Assembly (NCBI GenBank): GCA_028712795.1
Contig: JAQTPT010000023.1
Span: 1 to 56,820 of the forward strand
Source of the DNA: Methylococcales bacterium
GTDB lineage: Bacteria; Pseudomonadota; Gammaproteobacteria; Methylococcales; Methylomonadaceae
Length of the DNA: 56,820 nt
Direction: 5' to 3'
The translations under genes and the position numbers were made by a program. Below the pieces are notes generated by a model. The model was not told the origin of the DNA. It was given only the letters and a program-made list of their open reading frames with translations, and made no database searches. Shown here one piece after another: positions 8,670 to 16,771 of the stretch. Position 1 is the first letter of the stretch, and each line of letters opens with the position of its first letter.

Positions 8670-9342
8670 GACCAGCATCTTACATTGCCGGCAATTGACC
8701 AAACGTTATGACCAGGGCGGGTTGGATGTTGAGGTTTTAAAAGGCGTCAATTTAAACATCGGTAAAGGGGAGCGTGTTGCTATTATGGGCGCTTCAGGTT
8801 CCGGTAAAAGTACTTTGCTTCACCTTCTGGGCGGGTTGGAAAAAGCCAGTGGCGGCGAGGTCGTGCTGGATGGCGTTAACGTTAATCAAGTCAGCGCCGC
8901 AAGGCTGGCCCGATTAAGGAATAAATCCCTGGGGTTTATTTATCAGTCGCATCATTTATTGGGTGAATTTACCGTTCTTGAAAATGTGGCAATGCCCTTG
9001 TTGATTGGGGGTGAATCCGTAAAACAGGCGCGTGTCCGTGCCGGCGAATTATTGCAGCGGGTAGGCCTGGGACATCGCATTGAGCATAAACCGGGTGAGT
9101 TATCCGGGGGTGAAAGACAGCGTGCCGCGGTGGCGCGGGCGTTAATCAACAAACCTTGTTTGATATTAGCTGATGAGCCCACGGGAAACCTCGATAGCAA
9201 GACTGCCGATCAGGTTTATCAGTTAATGCTGGAGTTAAATCAGGAGCTGAATGTCAGCTTTTTAGTGGTGACTCATGATCATGAGCTTGCAGCGCGAATG
9301 GGCAAGGTTTTGCACATGGAAGATGGTTTGATTGTGGGTTAA
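8662..9342 (+). CDS. lolD: Lipoprotein-releasing ABC ATPase LolD
   Basis: Cytoplasmic ATPase powering the Lol lipoprotein exporter. The 226 residues contain Walker A GASGSGKST (near residue 43), Q-loop IYQSHHLL, ABC signature LSGGERQR, Walker B LILADEPTGNLD and the switch histidine in VVTHDHELA. The family belongs to the MacB/FtsE-like branch of ABC ATPases. The ATG lies inside the 3' end of the permease gene, so both are translated as a unit. Length is normal. Confidence 0.95.
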   Translation: MNKTSILHCRQLTKRYDQGGLDVEVLKGVNLNIGKGERVAIMGASGSGKSTLLHLLGGLEKASGGEVVLDGVNVNQVSAARLARLRNKSLGFIYQSHHLLGEFTVLENVAMPLLIGGESVKQARVRAGELLQRVGLGHRIEHKPGELSGGERQRAAVARALINKPCLILADEPTGNLDSKTADQVYQLMLELNQELNVSFLVVTHDHELAARMGKVLHMEDGLIVG

Positions 9343-9420
9343 CGAGGTTGAGCTAAACAGACGATTAACTATCGTGTCTTCGTGGTGATACTACTTAATA
9401 TACCTGTTATTAATCAGAAG

Positions 9421-9981
9421 CTACGGTCTATCGTAATCAATTGCTTTGAATGGATTCTTTTTTGAAGACTGATTTTGGGATGTTTGTTTTCTTAAAGACC
9501 ATTTTTTAGTGGCGTGATAACGCCAGAAATAGTCGACCCCAAAGTAGCCTGCTGTAGAGCAAACGAGTCCCATAATCAAACATCCGGTAAGAAACGGAAA
9601 CAAAATATCCCCGTATAATATGGCGTCCAGTGAAAAGGAGGCCGCCGGAAGATTTAGAACGGTAAGCCCAACCAGATAAGCAAAATAAAACAATGGGGGC
9701 ATGGTGAGCGGGTTGGTTATCCAAACCAGCACGACGGAAATGGGTAAGTTTGCCCTTAAATAAAATGCGGCAATTGCCGCAATCGCCATTTGCCCTGGGG
9801 TCGGAATCCAGGCGCAAAAAAGACCCACGGCCAAGGCCATGGACACAGACCGTCGATTCAAATGCCAGAGATTAGGGTCATGCAATTTATCGCCAAGAAA
9901 CTGAAGATTTTTGTGCTGTTTGATCACGTTATGGTCAGGTACAAATTTATGTAACAGTTTTTGAATAAATTGCTTGGCCAT
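9421..9981 (-). CDS. DUF2062 membrane protein
   Basis: A 186-residue inner membrane protein of the DUF2062 family, of unknown function. The family core is seen: the RRSVSMALAVGLFCAWIP segment near residues 40-60, a polar PxPGQM turn, WITNPLTMPPLF, and two further hydrophobic stretches. The C-terminus is basic and cytoplasmic. It is convergent with lolD and divergent from comEC. DUF2062 genes often lie beside comEC in gammaproteobacteria, but a joint function is not known. Confidence 0.85.
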   Translation of the reverse strand: MAKQFIQKLLHKFVPDHNVIKQHKNLQFLGDKLHDPNLWHLNRRSVSMALAVGLFCAWIPTPGQMAIAAIAAFYLRANLPISVVLVWITNPLTMPPLFYFAYLVGLTVLNLPAASFSLDAILYGDILFPFLTGCLIMGLVCSTAGYFGVDYFWRYHATKKWSLRKQTSQNQSSKKNPFKAIDYDRP

Positions 9982-10053
9982 CGTCTTTCAGAGTAAAAGT
10001 TAATCAGAATCTAAGTTTATCAGGTTTTTGCCAACCTCAAAAACTCCAAGGAG

Positions 10054-10129
10054 TAAAGGAATGGTAATTTTATAACATGAACACTTTGACTTGTCTTTTT
10101 AGCCACGTTATTTCATTCCCATCCCTAAA
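10054..10129. repeat. MITE-like repeat, copy A (internally deleted)
   Basis: GGAATGGTAATTTTATAAC begins the element and TTTCATTCCCATCCC ends it, giving imperfect terminal inverted repeats. The flanks read TAAA on both sides (10054-10057 and 10126-10129), which may be a target duplication. It matches copy C at both ends but lacks the middle. The comEC start codon ATG 10129-10131 shares its first base with the right flank. Confidence 0.75.
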
Positions 10130-12390
10130 TGATTGTATCGGCCCTGTCATTTCTAGCCGGACTCTTAGTCGTTCAGCAATTTCCGGCATTGCCGGCCACT
10201 CAATGGCTTATAGTCGTTGGCATGGCTGCTGGCATTATGGCATGGTTGCGCTATTGGCGGGGGCTGTTTTTTGTAATGGGTGTGTTGTGGGCAGTCTTGT
10301 TTGCAATGACCCGATTAGCCGACCGCTTGCCTGAATCCCTGGAGGGCATTGATATTCCTGTTAATGGGATTATTGCCGATTTGCCGGAACAGGACGAAAG
10401 GCGTACGCGTTTTGATTTAAGTGTCATTGAGTCACCTCAAAAGCTACCCTCCAAATTAAGATTAAGCTGGTATTACCCCGACCAACCTATTAAAGCAGGG
10501 CAACACTGGTCATTTACAGTTAAACTAAAGCGGCCTCATGGGGGTTTAAATCCCGGCGGATTTGATTATGAACGCTGGTTATTTACCCAGGGCGTTGGCG
10601 CGGTTGGCTATGTGCGAACAAGCCCAAAACCTGTTTTGCTGGGACGCGACTCGGCCTGGACCAATATTGCTGTTTGGCGACAAATCATTAGCGACCGTTT
10701 GACCGTTTTATTGAGGGATAGACCCAATCTTTCGCTGATCAAAGCGTTGACTATTGGCGATGGTAATGAAATTACGCAAAAACAATGGGACGTTTTTCGT
10801 AAAACCGGCACTATACATCTGGTGGTCATTTCCGGCTCCCATGTAGGGCTGATTGCCGGCCTGGTTTATTTTTTAACGCTCAAAGCATGGGCTTGGACGA
10901 GCCTCCTTGCGTGGTCGCCGCAACGGGTCGCTGCAATTACAGCGATGCTGGTGGCGGTTTTCTACGCCGGTTTAGCTGGATTTTCAGTGCCGGCTCAACG
11001 GGCGGTGATAATGCTCGCTATCGTTATGCTCGCCATTTTCCTTCAGCGTAATACACGGCCCTTTAATACGCTGGCCGTTGCCTTGTTTGCGGTGTTAGCA
11101 TTTGATCCCCTGGCAGTATTATCTGTCGGCTTCTGGTTGTCCTTTCTTGCGGTGGGCCTGATTATTTATGTGATCGCCGGACGCTTAGGCAAATCCGGAT
11201 ATTTTTCTGAGGTGATAAAAATAAATTGGGCGACCTCTGTGGGATTGTCGCCATTGTTATTGTTCTTTTTTCAGCAGGTTTCCCTCATCTCGCCACTGGC
11301 TAATTTTATTGCGGTGCCCGTTATCAGCTTGGCGGCGGTGCCCTTGTCATTACTGGGAGTCTTGTTGATGTTTGGTTCGCCGCTATTAGCCAGTAAGCTG
11401 TTTATTATCGTTGACACTGTGTTGCAAGGCCTGGGATGGCTTTTAGTCCGCTTGGCAGAACTGCCGTTGGCAACAATAAGCCATACGCAGCCCTCAATCT
11501 GGTCATTAATGTTCGCCATACCTGGCGTTTTACTGTTGCTTGCTCCGCGTGGTACGCCAGCGCGATGGTTAAGCGTGGTGATGTTTTTACCATTGGTTTT
11601 TACGGCATCTGATAAGCCAAAAACAGGCAGCATTAACATGACTCTGCTGGATGTTGGACAAGGTTTGTCGGTGGTGGTGCAAACTGCAAACCACTGGTTG
11701 GTATATGACACCGGCGCCAAATTCTCGGCCGAAAGCAATATGGGACAGAGTGTGGTATTGCCTTTTTTACGGCGGCAAGGCGCAAGCAAAATTGACAAAC
11801 TGATTATCAGTCATGGTGATAACGATCATAGCGGCGGCGCGGTGTCGGTGATTAGCGGTATTCCGACAGAACAGGTGCTAACCAGTGCGCCTCAACAATT
11901 AAGCGCTTATTCGCCTATCTTGTGCGTGGCTGGAAAATCCTGGACATGGGACAACGTCAGGTTCACTCTGTTGTCACCAAAGCATGCGTTTGCTTCAGAA
12001 AACGATAATTCCTGTGTATTAAAAATTCAATCTGAACAGGGCGCGGTGCTGTTGACCAGTGACATAGAGGCTTCAGCGGAAAACTGGTTGACTGAAACTT
12101 ATGGCAATAGCTTGAAAGCCGATGTGTTAATCGCACCCCATCATGGCAGCAAAACTTCATCCACCATCGGCTTTCTTCAAGCTGTTCAACCTGAATATGT
12201 ATTGATTCCATCGGGTTATCGAAGCCAATTTGGTCATCCCCACAAGGAAGTTTTAGAGCGTTATGAGCAAATTAAAGCAAAATGGCTAAACAGCGCTGAC
12301 AGCGGTGCGATAACGATTAGCATGAGGGACGGCTCATGGGTCGCGCAAGCTATGCGTGATACAGATAGCAAGTATTGGAATGTGAAATAA
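10129..12390 (+). CDS. comEC: DNA uptake channel protein ComEC/Rec2
   Basis: ComEC forms the inner-membrane channel that brings single-stranded DNA into the cytoplasm during natural transformation. The 753-residue protein has an N-terminal membrane pair with a DUF4131-type OB region (~1-200), the Competence-domain helices (~200-490, with HLVVISGSHVGLIAG) and a C-terminal metallo-beta-lactamase-like domain (~510-740) with ISHGDNDHSGG and APHHGSKTS. The start at ATG 10129 abuts repeat copy A and has no clear ribosome-binding site. Together with comF at 45.4 kb it points to competence, though pilus genes are not in view. Confidence 0.95.
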   Translation: MIVSALSFLAGLLVVQQFPALPATQWLIVVGMAAGIMAWLRYWRGLFFVMGVLWAVLFAMTRLADRLPESLEGIDIPVNGIIADLPEQDERRTRFDLSVIESPQKLPSKLRLSWYYPDQPIKAGQHWSFTVKLKRPHGGLNPGGFDYERWLFTQGVGAVGYVRTSPKPVLLGRDSAWTNIAVWRQIISDRLTVLLRDRPNLSLIKALTIGDGNEITQKQWDVFRKTGTIHLVVISGSHVGLIAGLVYFLTLKAWAWTSLLAWSPQRVAAITAMLVAVFYAGLAGFSVPAQRAVIMLAIVMLAIFLQRNTRPFNTLAVALFAVLAFDPLAVLSVGFWLSFLAVGLIIYVIAGRLGKSGYFSEVIKINWATSVGLSPLLLFFFQQVSLISPLANFIAVPVISLAAVPLSLLGVLLMFGSPLLASKLFIIVDTVLQGLGWLLVRLAELPLATISHTQPSIWSLMFAIPGVLLLLAPRGTPARWLSVVMFLPLVFTASDKPKTGSINMTLLDVGQGLSVVVQTANHWLVYDTGAKFSAESNMGQSVVLPFLRRQGASKIDKLIISHGDNDHSGGAVSVISGIPTEQVLTSAPQQLSAYSPILCVAGKSWTWDNVRFTLLSPKHAFASENDNSCVLKIQSEQGAVLLTSDIEASAENWLTETYGNSLKADVLIAPHHGSKTSSTIGFLQAVQPEYVLIPSGYRSQFGHPHKEVLERYEQIKAKWLNSADSGAITISMRDGSWVAQAMRDTDSKYWNVK

Positions 12391-12820
12391 GTTGTAAAGA
12401 ACCGTTATCAGTGCGAGGGTAATAAGCATTAAGCGAATCAAGCTTTTTTTCTGATTAACAGGCAATAAAAAGCCCGCAGGTAGCGGGCGCGCTGAGTATT
12501 ATTATTTTTATTATTTAGTTGTCTCTTGTACAAACCAACTCTAGCAGTGTTACTCTTTTATTATTGTTATTAATGCGCCTAAAAAGGCATATCCCCCCCT
12601 TTTTTTGACTGGTAATTAAACCAGCCCAGCCCCGTAAAGCTGGCGTATTTTATATCTAAAAAATTAAGTGCGTCCACAAAAAAAAATGTTTTTCCAGAAA
12701 AAAAATATTGGAGCTTATAAAAGCTAATAACTACAGTTAGTTAATGAATTTTAGTGGCTTCTAATGAATAAAAATTACAGGCAATTGTTGCTTCTTAGGG
12801 GCGGTGATAAATTCTCTCTT
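12391..12820. other. Convergent spacer between comEC and bepA
   Basis: This AT-rich 430-base spacer holds a minus-strand terminator hairpin (12466-12488), a weak plus-strand candidate AAGC-GAATCAA-GCTT followed by T's (12431-12448), and homopolymer runs of C, T and A between 12590 and 12710. No coding signal was seen. Confidence 0.6.
12466..12488 (-). terminator. Rho-independent terminator
   Basis: On the minus strand GCCCGC and GCGGGC form a 6-bp GC stem with a 5-base loop, followed by TTTTTATT. It lies 330 bases beyond the bepA stop and is the first good terminator for that gene. Confidence 0.6.
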
Positions 12821-14365
12821 TTACCGATTACGTCTTTCTTCCTGTTCTTGAGCCAGGAAAAAGTTGAGGCGTTCACTTAAGATTGAGGATAGTTGAAAAT
12901 TGAGCCCTTTTGATTCTTGAGCCAATTTAATTTGCAAAATTGCGGCATTGGTTTGCCCGGTTGCATAATAGTATTCCGCAAGATAGCGATGCGACTCCGC
13001 TGGTTGATTCAAATTGCTATAAACTTGAGCCAGTAATTGCCAATAAACGGGTAGCTGCTGTGTTTCAGGGTTTAACGAGGATAAAGCATTTCGAGCCGGT
13101 TCTGTTTTTCCTGCTTTTATCAAAGAGCTTATATATTCAAGTTTAATGGCTTCATTTTCCGGGAATTGTTCAACCAGTTTTTGATAGCGATCAAGTGCAG
13201 TTGTGTAATTCCGCGAATCCAGGGCGGTGCGCGCTAATGCAGCTGCGTATTGAGGTTGCTCCGGGTATTGCTTTGTCAATGATTGAAACACGCTTTCAGC
13301 TTCTTTATATTTTTGTCCATTAAGCGCGACTAATCCCAATCCATAGCGAGCGACGGTACGCTGCTCAAGGGTACCTTGAGTTAATCTGGATTGAAAGTAT
13401 TTATATGCGTCGGCTTGATCCGTAGTAGTCAATACCCGAATTTTTGCTTTTGTCAGTTGATAGCCCAAAGAGTCAGGATATTGTTTATAAGGATAAGTTT
13501 CCGCACGTCCTCGGGTGTCAGAAATACGCGAAGAAGTTACAGGGTGAGTCCTTAAAAACTCAGGCATAGCCTGTCCGTAATAACGACTTGATTGCTGTAA
13601 ACGTTCAAAAAAGGTTGGCATGCTGCGTGGGTCAAACCTTGAAGCTGCGAGGGTTTGCATGCCGACACGATCGGCTTCTTCTTCATTTTCGCGGGTAAAG
13701 TCAATTTGAAACTGTACGCTGCCTGCCTGGATAGCCATGATGGCGGCTTGTCCCAAGGCAGGCGCTTTAGTGCCTAATAAAATAGCAGCAAGTGTTGCAG
13801 CAGCCGTAGGGATTGTTAAGCGGCCAGCGGCTTCTGCAGCGCGGAATAGATGCCGTTGGGTGATGTGGGCAATTTCGTGCCCCATTACAGAAGCTAATTC
13901 GCTTTCTTCTTCAGTCATTAAAATTAAGCCTGAATTAACGCCAATATAGCCGCCGGGGCCTGCAAAAGCATTAATATCATTTTCCATGACGACAAAAAAA
14001 TGGAATGGGTGACTGGGCGCATCGCTATTCGCCGCCAGTTTTTGTCCTATCGATTGAATATACTCCTGAATTTCAGCATCCTGATTGATGGTGATCTGCG
14101 AGTGCAAGCTTCTGAAGAATTGTTCGCCAAACTCTTTTTCTTCGGCGGGTGAAATGAGGGTGCCGGAAGAGTCGCCCATGTCAGGCAATTCAATTTTGTT
14201 AATCCCAGTAGCGCCCTGTTGCGCAGTGGAGTCCTCTTGCTTAACATCCGGCTGGGGGGCTGGTAAGCGCTCATGAGTCACGATGACTTGTTGCTCATCA
14301 GCCTGCTGGGCAGTTGGGAAGAGAGTAAGGCTTAATGCCAATGTGATAACAGTAGGTTTAAACAT
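12821..14365 (-). CDS. bepA: BepA-like periplasmic M48 metalloprotease with TPRs
   Basis: BepA (YfgC) is a periplasmic zinc protease and chaperone that helps assemble LptD and degrades stalled outer-membrane proteins. The 514 residues comprise a signal peptide (~1-21), the M48 peptidase domain with VMGHEIAHITQRH near residue 165 and the downstream EEEADRVGMQ glutamate ligand, then a TPR array (~320-490). Length and order match the family. Start ATG 14363-14365 is followed by a typical hydrophobic signal. Repeat copy B lies 30 bases upstream, in the region shared with divergent tusD. Confidence 0.92.
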   Translation of the reverse strand: MFKPTVITLALSLTLFPTAQQADEQQVIVTHERLPAPQPDVKQEDSTAQQGATGINKIELPDMGDSSGTLISPAEEKEFGEQFFRSLHSQITINQDAEIQEYIQSIGQKLAANSDAPSHPFHFFVVMENDINAFAGPGGYIGVNSGLILMTEEESELASVMGHEIAHITQRHLFRAAEAAGRLTIPTAAATLAAILLGTKAPALGQAAIMAIQAGSVQFQIDFTRENEEEADRVGMQTLAASRFDPRSMPTFFERLQQSSRYYGQAMPEFLRTHPVTSSRISDTRGRAETYPYKQYPDSLGYQLTKAKIRVLTTTDQADAYKYFQSRLTQGTLEQRTVARYGLGLVALNGQKYKEAESVFQSLTKQYPEQPQYAAALARTALDSRNYTTALDRYQKLVEQFPENEAIKLEYISSLIKAGKTEPARNALSSLNPETQQLPVYWQLLAQVYSNLNQPAESHRYLAEYYYATGQTNAAILQIKLAQESKGLNFQLSSILSERLNFFLAQEQEERRNR

Positions 14366-14397
14366 AATGTCTCAGGGATCGATAGTATTGTAACCAA

Positions 14398-14493
14398 GGA
14401 ATGGTAATGATAAAAAAAACGTAGACATTTTTACTTGTCTTTTTATCCTTCTTCCGCGTTAAAATGTCCAAGTCATTTCAAACCTACGCCTAA
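14398..14493. repeat. MITE-like repeat, copy B (diverged)
   Basis: The left end GGAATGGTAATGATAAAA and the shared core TTTTTACTTGTCTTTTTATCC-type segment (14428-14449) match copy C. The right end (ATGTCCAAGTCATTTCAAACC) is a decayed form of the copy C end. It occupies the promoter region between divergent bepA and tusD and may carry promoter elements for either gene. Confidence 0.55.
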
Positions 14494-14585
14494 ATCAACA
14501 CGGGATTAGTTAATCATAATAGACTATCAGCTTATCATTTTAAAACATCTCTAATAAACACAACCTAAGAAAATGCGGCTTTAAG

Positions 14586-14975
14586 ATGAAATTTGCCATT
14601 CAAGTCAATGCGGGGCCATACCAGTCAAATGCCGGACATACGGCCTTTCAGTTTGCCAATGCCGCGTTGGCGCAGGGCCATCAAGTGTTCCGGGTGTTTT
14701 TTTATCATGATGGGGTTTATCAGGCTTTCAAATACGTAACACCCCCCGATGATGAGCTGCAATTTACCAGGCAATGGAGTGATTTGGCGAGACGCAACCA
14801 GATTGATTTAGTGGTGTGTATCTCAGCGGCTCAAAGGCGCGGATTATTGTGTTGCGATGAAGCTAAAAGACAGGGTAAACAGGATAATGACCTGGCTGAA
14901 GGCTTTCGCATTTCCGGTTTGGGGCAGTTGGTTGAAGCAACGCTGGAAGCTGATCGATTTGTCGTATTTGGATGA
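14586..14975 (+). CDS. tusD: Sulfur relay protein TusD/DsrE
   Basis: A DsrE-fold protein of 129 residues. In the Tus relay it accepts persulfide sulfur from TusA for 2-thiolation of tRNA wobble uridine; in sulfur oxidisers the homologue is DsrE. The conserved active cysteine is in VVCISAAQRRG near residue 78. NAGPYQSNAGHTAFQFANA near residues 8-26 and the closing GLGQLVEATLEADRFVVFG are family hallmarks. tusC follows after 6 bases. The absence of tusB next to it is unusual; no dsr genes are visible, so the tRNA role is more likely. Confidence 0.9.
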   Translation: MKFAIQVNAGPYQSNAGHTAFQFANAALAQGHQVFRVFFYHDGVYQAFKYVTPPDDELQFTRQWSDLARRNQIDLVVCISAAQRRGLLCCDEAKRQGKQDNDLAEGFRISGLGQLVEATLEADRFVVFG

Positions 14976-14981
14976 GCATCT

Positions 14982-15338
14982 ATGAAAAACTATTTATTTG
15001 TTTTACGCAAACCACCGCACAGTGGCGTCTATGTTCAGGAAATACTTGATATTATTTTGACCACGGCGGCTTTTGATCAAAAGGTCAGCATTATGTTGCT
15101 GGATGATGGCGTGTTTCAATTAAAAAATGGCCAGCATCCAGAAAACGTGGGCATGAAAGATACGGCGGCTATTTTTAACGCGCTGGAGATATATGATGTC
15201 ACCGATATTTACACCGAAGTGGAGTCTTTGCGCGAACGTGGCTTAAATTCTGACGATCTGTCCTTGTCTGTACAGTTAGTTCATAGGAACGAGATCGTCG
15301 GATTAATGAAGCGGTTCGATGTGATATTTGCAGGGTAA
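14982..15338 (+). CDS. tusC: Sulfur relay protein TusC/DsrF
   Basis: A 118-residue DsrE/DsrF-fold subunit, partner of TusD in the TusBCD complex. Recognisable are the VLRKPPHSGVYVQEILDIIL start, MLLDDGVFQL near residue 42 and the closing LMKRFDVIFAG. TusC has no catalytic cysteine of its own, consistent with what is seen. The normal third gene tusB is missing: after the stop comes the convergent lipocalin gene. TusB may be elsewhere or dispensable here. Confidence 0.88.
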   Translation: MKNYLFVLRKPPHSGVYVQEILDIILTTAAFDQKVSIMLLDDGVFQLKNGQHPENVGMKDTAAIFNALEIYDVTDIYTEVESLRERGLNSDDLSLSVQLVHRNEIVGLMKRFDVIFAG

Positions 15339-15357
15339 TTGGTTTTTCAAGCGCAAA

Positions 15358-15879
15358 CTAATCCTGATTGACAAAGATAAGCTTGTCAGTGGCAAAACCG
15401 AGCTGTATGGCCTTTTTAATTAAAGCCTCCAGGGTTTTTTCAGGCAACTGCGGGTTTCGCGATAATATCCACAAATAGGATCTGTCGGGGCCTGCGATCA
15501 TCGAATACGCATAATCTTTTTTATCTAATTCAATAATGTTGTAGCCTCCATAAAACGGGCCGAAGAAAGACACCTTCAGTCTGCCATTACCGGGTTGTCC
15601 TACAAAATAGGCTTTGCCTTCGGCCTGTTCCCATCTGCCATCCGCCTGATTCCAGCCTTTGTTAATCACTTTGACGCCGCCGTCCGGTCTCAACGTGTAA
15701 GTTGCCGAGATTTTAGTCAAGCCCCTTTCAAAGCGGTGATCCAGTCTGGCTACTTCGTACCAGGTTCCCAAATAACGGTTAATTTCAAAGCCATCTATCC
15801 CTTTCACTCCGTTAGGAATTCCGGTGCAGCCTGATAAAATGGCTGAAATTAGAACAAATGCATAAAAAACAATTTTCAT
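15358..15879 (-). CDS. blc: Outer membrane lipocalin (Blc family)
   Basis: A 173-residue lipoprotein of the bacterial lipocalin family, which binds lysophospholipids or fatty acids at the outer membrane. The signal peptide ends in lipobox LSGC near residue 18. The lipocalin motif GTWYEVARLDHRFERGL follows near residue 37, then an eight-stranded barrel pattern and the conserved YLWILSRNPQLP near residue 135. Length is typical of Blc. It is convergent with tusC, and the membrane-protein gene at 15948 lies upstream on the same strand. Confidence 0.92.
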   Translation of the reverse strand: MKIVFYAFVLISAILSGCTGIPNGVKGIDGFEINRYLGTWYEVARLDHRFERGLTKISATYTLRPDGGVKVINKGWNQADGRWEQAEGKAYFVGQPGNGRLKVSFFGPFYGGYNIIELDKKDYAYSMIAGPDRSYLWILSRNPQLPEKTLEALIKKAIQLGFATDKLIFVNQD

Positions 15880-15947
15880 GGTTTAACGTCTCTTGAAAGA
15901 GAATTATAAAACGGAAATTATTGCGGTATCACCAGGCATCGTGTTGG

Positions 15948-16397
15948 CTAGCTGGATTGGTCTTTGTGCGCTTCGGTTTTGTTTCTTTCAATGACCGCCA
16001 TTACGCCAAATAAAATATGCGACAAACCTGTATAAAAAAAGAACAGCGGGAAGTTTTCATCTATCTCAATCGTATTGATTTCAACGTAAAACTTCATTGA
16101 CCCAATCATTAGAATCAGAAAAAAACCCACTGGTATCATTACCTGAAAGTTTTTTCTTAAAAAGCAATAAATTAAAATGACAATTTCCGTGACTGCCAAG
16201 TAAATCATAATCATGCGTAAATTATTGCCAAGCGCGCCATAAAGATCTTCGTTAAATTCAAAAATAGAGTAACTCCCGGATACAGATAGCATTCCCCCCG
16301 CTATCAGCACAATCACTGAAATATAGAAGTTAACTTCAAGGAGAAATTTGATGCTTTGGATTCCATTAAATGACAGGTTAGTAATCTGTTTTGCCAT
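15948..16397 (-). CDS. Unrecognised four-helix membrane protein
   Basis: I do not recognise this 149-residue protein. It has four hydrophobic stretches (about residues 20-42, 60-82, 86-104 and 120-138), short loops and a polar C-terminal tail rich in Glu, Lys and Gln. This indicates a small integral inner-membrane protein. Start ATG 16395-16397 is reasonable but no strong ribosome-binding site was found. It lies upstream of the lipocalin gene on the same strand with a 68-base gap, so cotranscription is possible. Confidence 0.65.
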   Translation of the reverse strand: MAKQITNLSFNGIQSIKFLLEVNFYISVIVLIAGGMLSVSGSYSIFEFNEDLYGALGNNLRMIMIYLAVTEIVILIYCFLRKNFQVMIPVGFFLILMIGSMKFYVEINTIEIDENFPLFFFYTGLSHILFGVMAVIERNKTEAHKDQSS

Positions 16398-16592
16398 TGT
16401 TTAAGCTCAAAAAAGAGACCCTCCCATAAAAAGCGCGAGAGGGTGTATAGAGGAGGACAGTGAGTATGATCTTGATCCATAAAGCAGGATTAAAGACCTG
16501 ATACAAATTATTCCAGTTACAATCCTAAGCTTATGAGGCAGTTAAAACTAAGGTGTTTAAAATAGTAAAAAATCTTGTTGTGTAACTTACCC

Positions 16593-16610
16593 GACAAAAG
16601 TTGTTTTGTC
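16593..16610. promoter_or_regulatory. Inverted repeat GACAAAA-GTTG-TTTTGTC
   Basis: Perfect 7-bp arms are separated by 4 bases. It sits 8 bases before a second palindrome of a different sequence and about 160 bases before the TIGR01777 gene. It may bind a regulator; none can be named. Confidence 0.4.
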
Positions 16611-16618
16611 AAAAAATA

Positions 16619-16639
16619 ATTGTACAAAACATGTACAAT
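16619..16639. promoter_or_regulatory. TGTACA-type inverted repeat, possible MerR/LitR operator
   Basis: Perfect 8-bp arms ATTGTACA and TGTACAAT flank a 5-base spacer. The right arm contains TACAAT, a good sigma-70 -10 hexamer, so a bound protein would block the promoter. TGTACA half-sites recall operators of B12-dependent photoreceptor repressors (CarH/LitR), and TIGR01777/TIGR02450 genes often neighbour photolyase genes controlled by them. The regulator assignment is inference from memory. Confidence 0.45.
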
Positions 16640-16771
16640 ATTGCCTTTGCAAACAAGATTACTTGGTTTCTATCAAAAACAGGTGTTTAATCTTTCAATG
16701 TGTTGCTGAGTGGTGGAACTAACTAGGGGTTTATTAAAAACACGAGGTGTATTTAACGTATAGGAGGCAAA

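Larger units (their letters stand above)
16398..16771. other. Regulatory spacer upstream of the TIGR01777 gene
   Basis: This 374-base spacer separates two divergent genes. It holds an ACCCTC/GAGGGT inverted repeat (16420-16446) and two perfect inverted repeats (16593-16610 and 16619-16639). No coding signal was seen. Confidence 0.6.

Noticed and set aside
10077..10334. An 85-codon frame starting inside repeat copy A
   Set aside because: It overlaps comEC in another frame and its sequence is not protein-like; comEC is certain.
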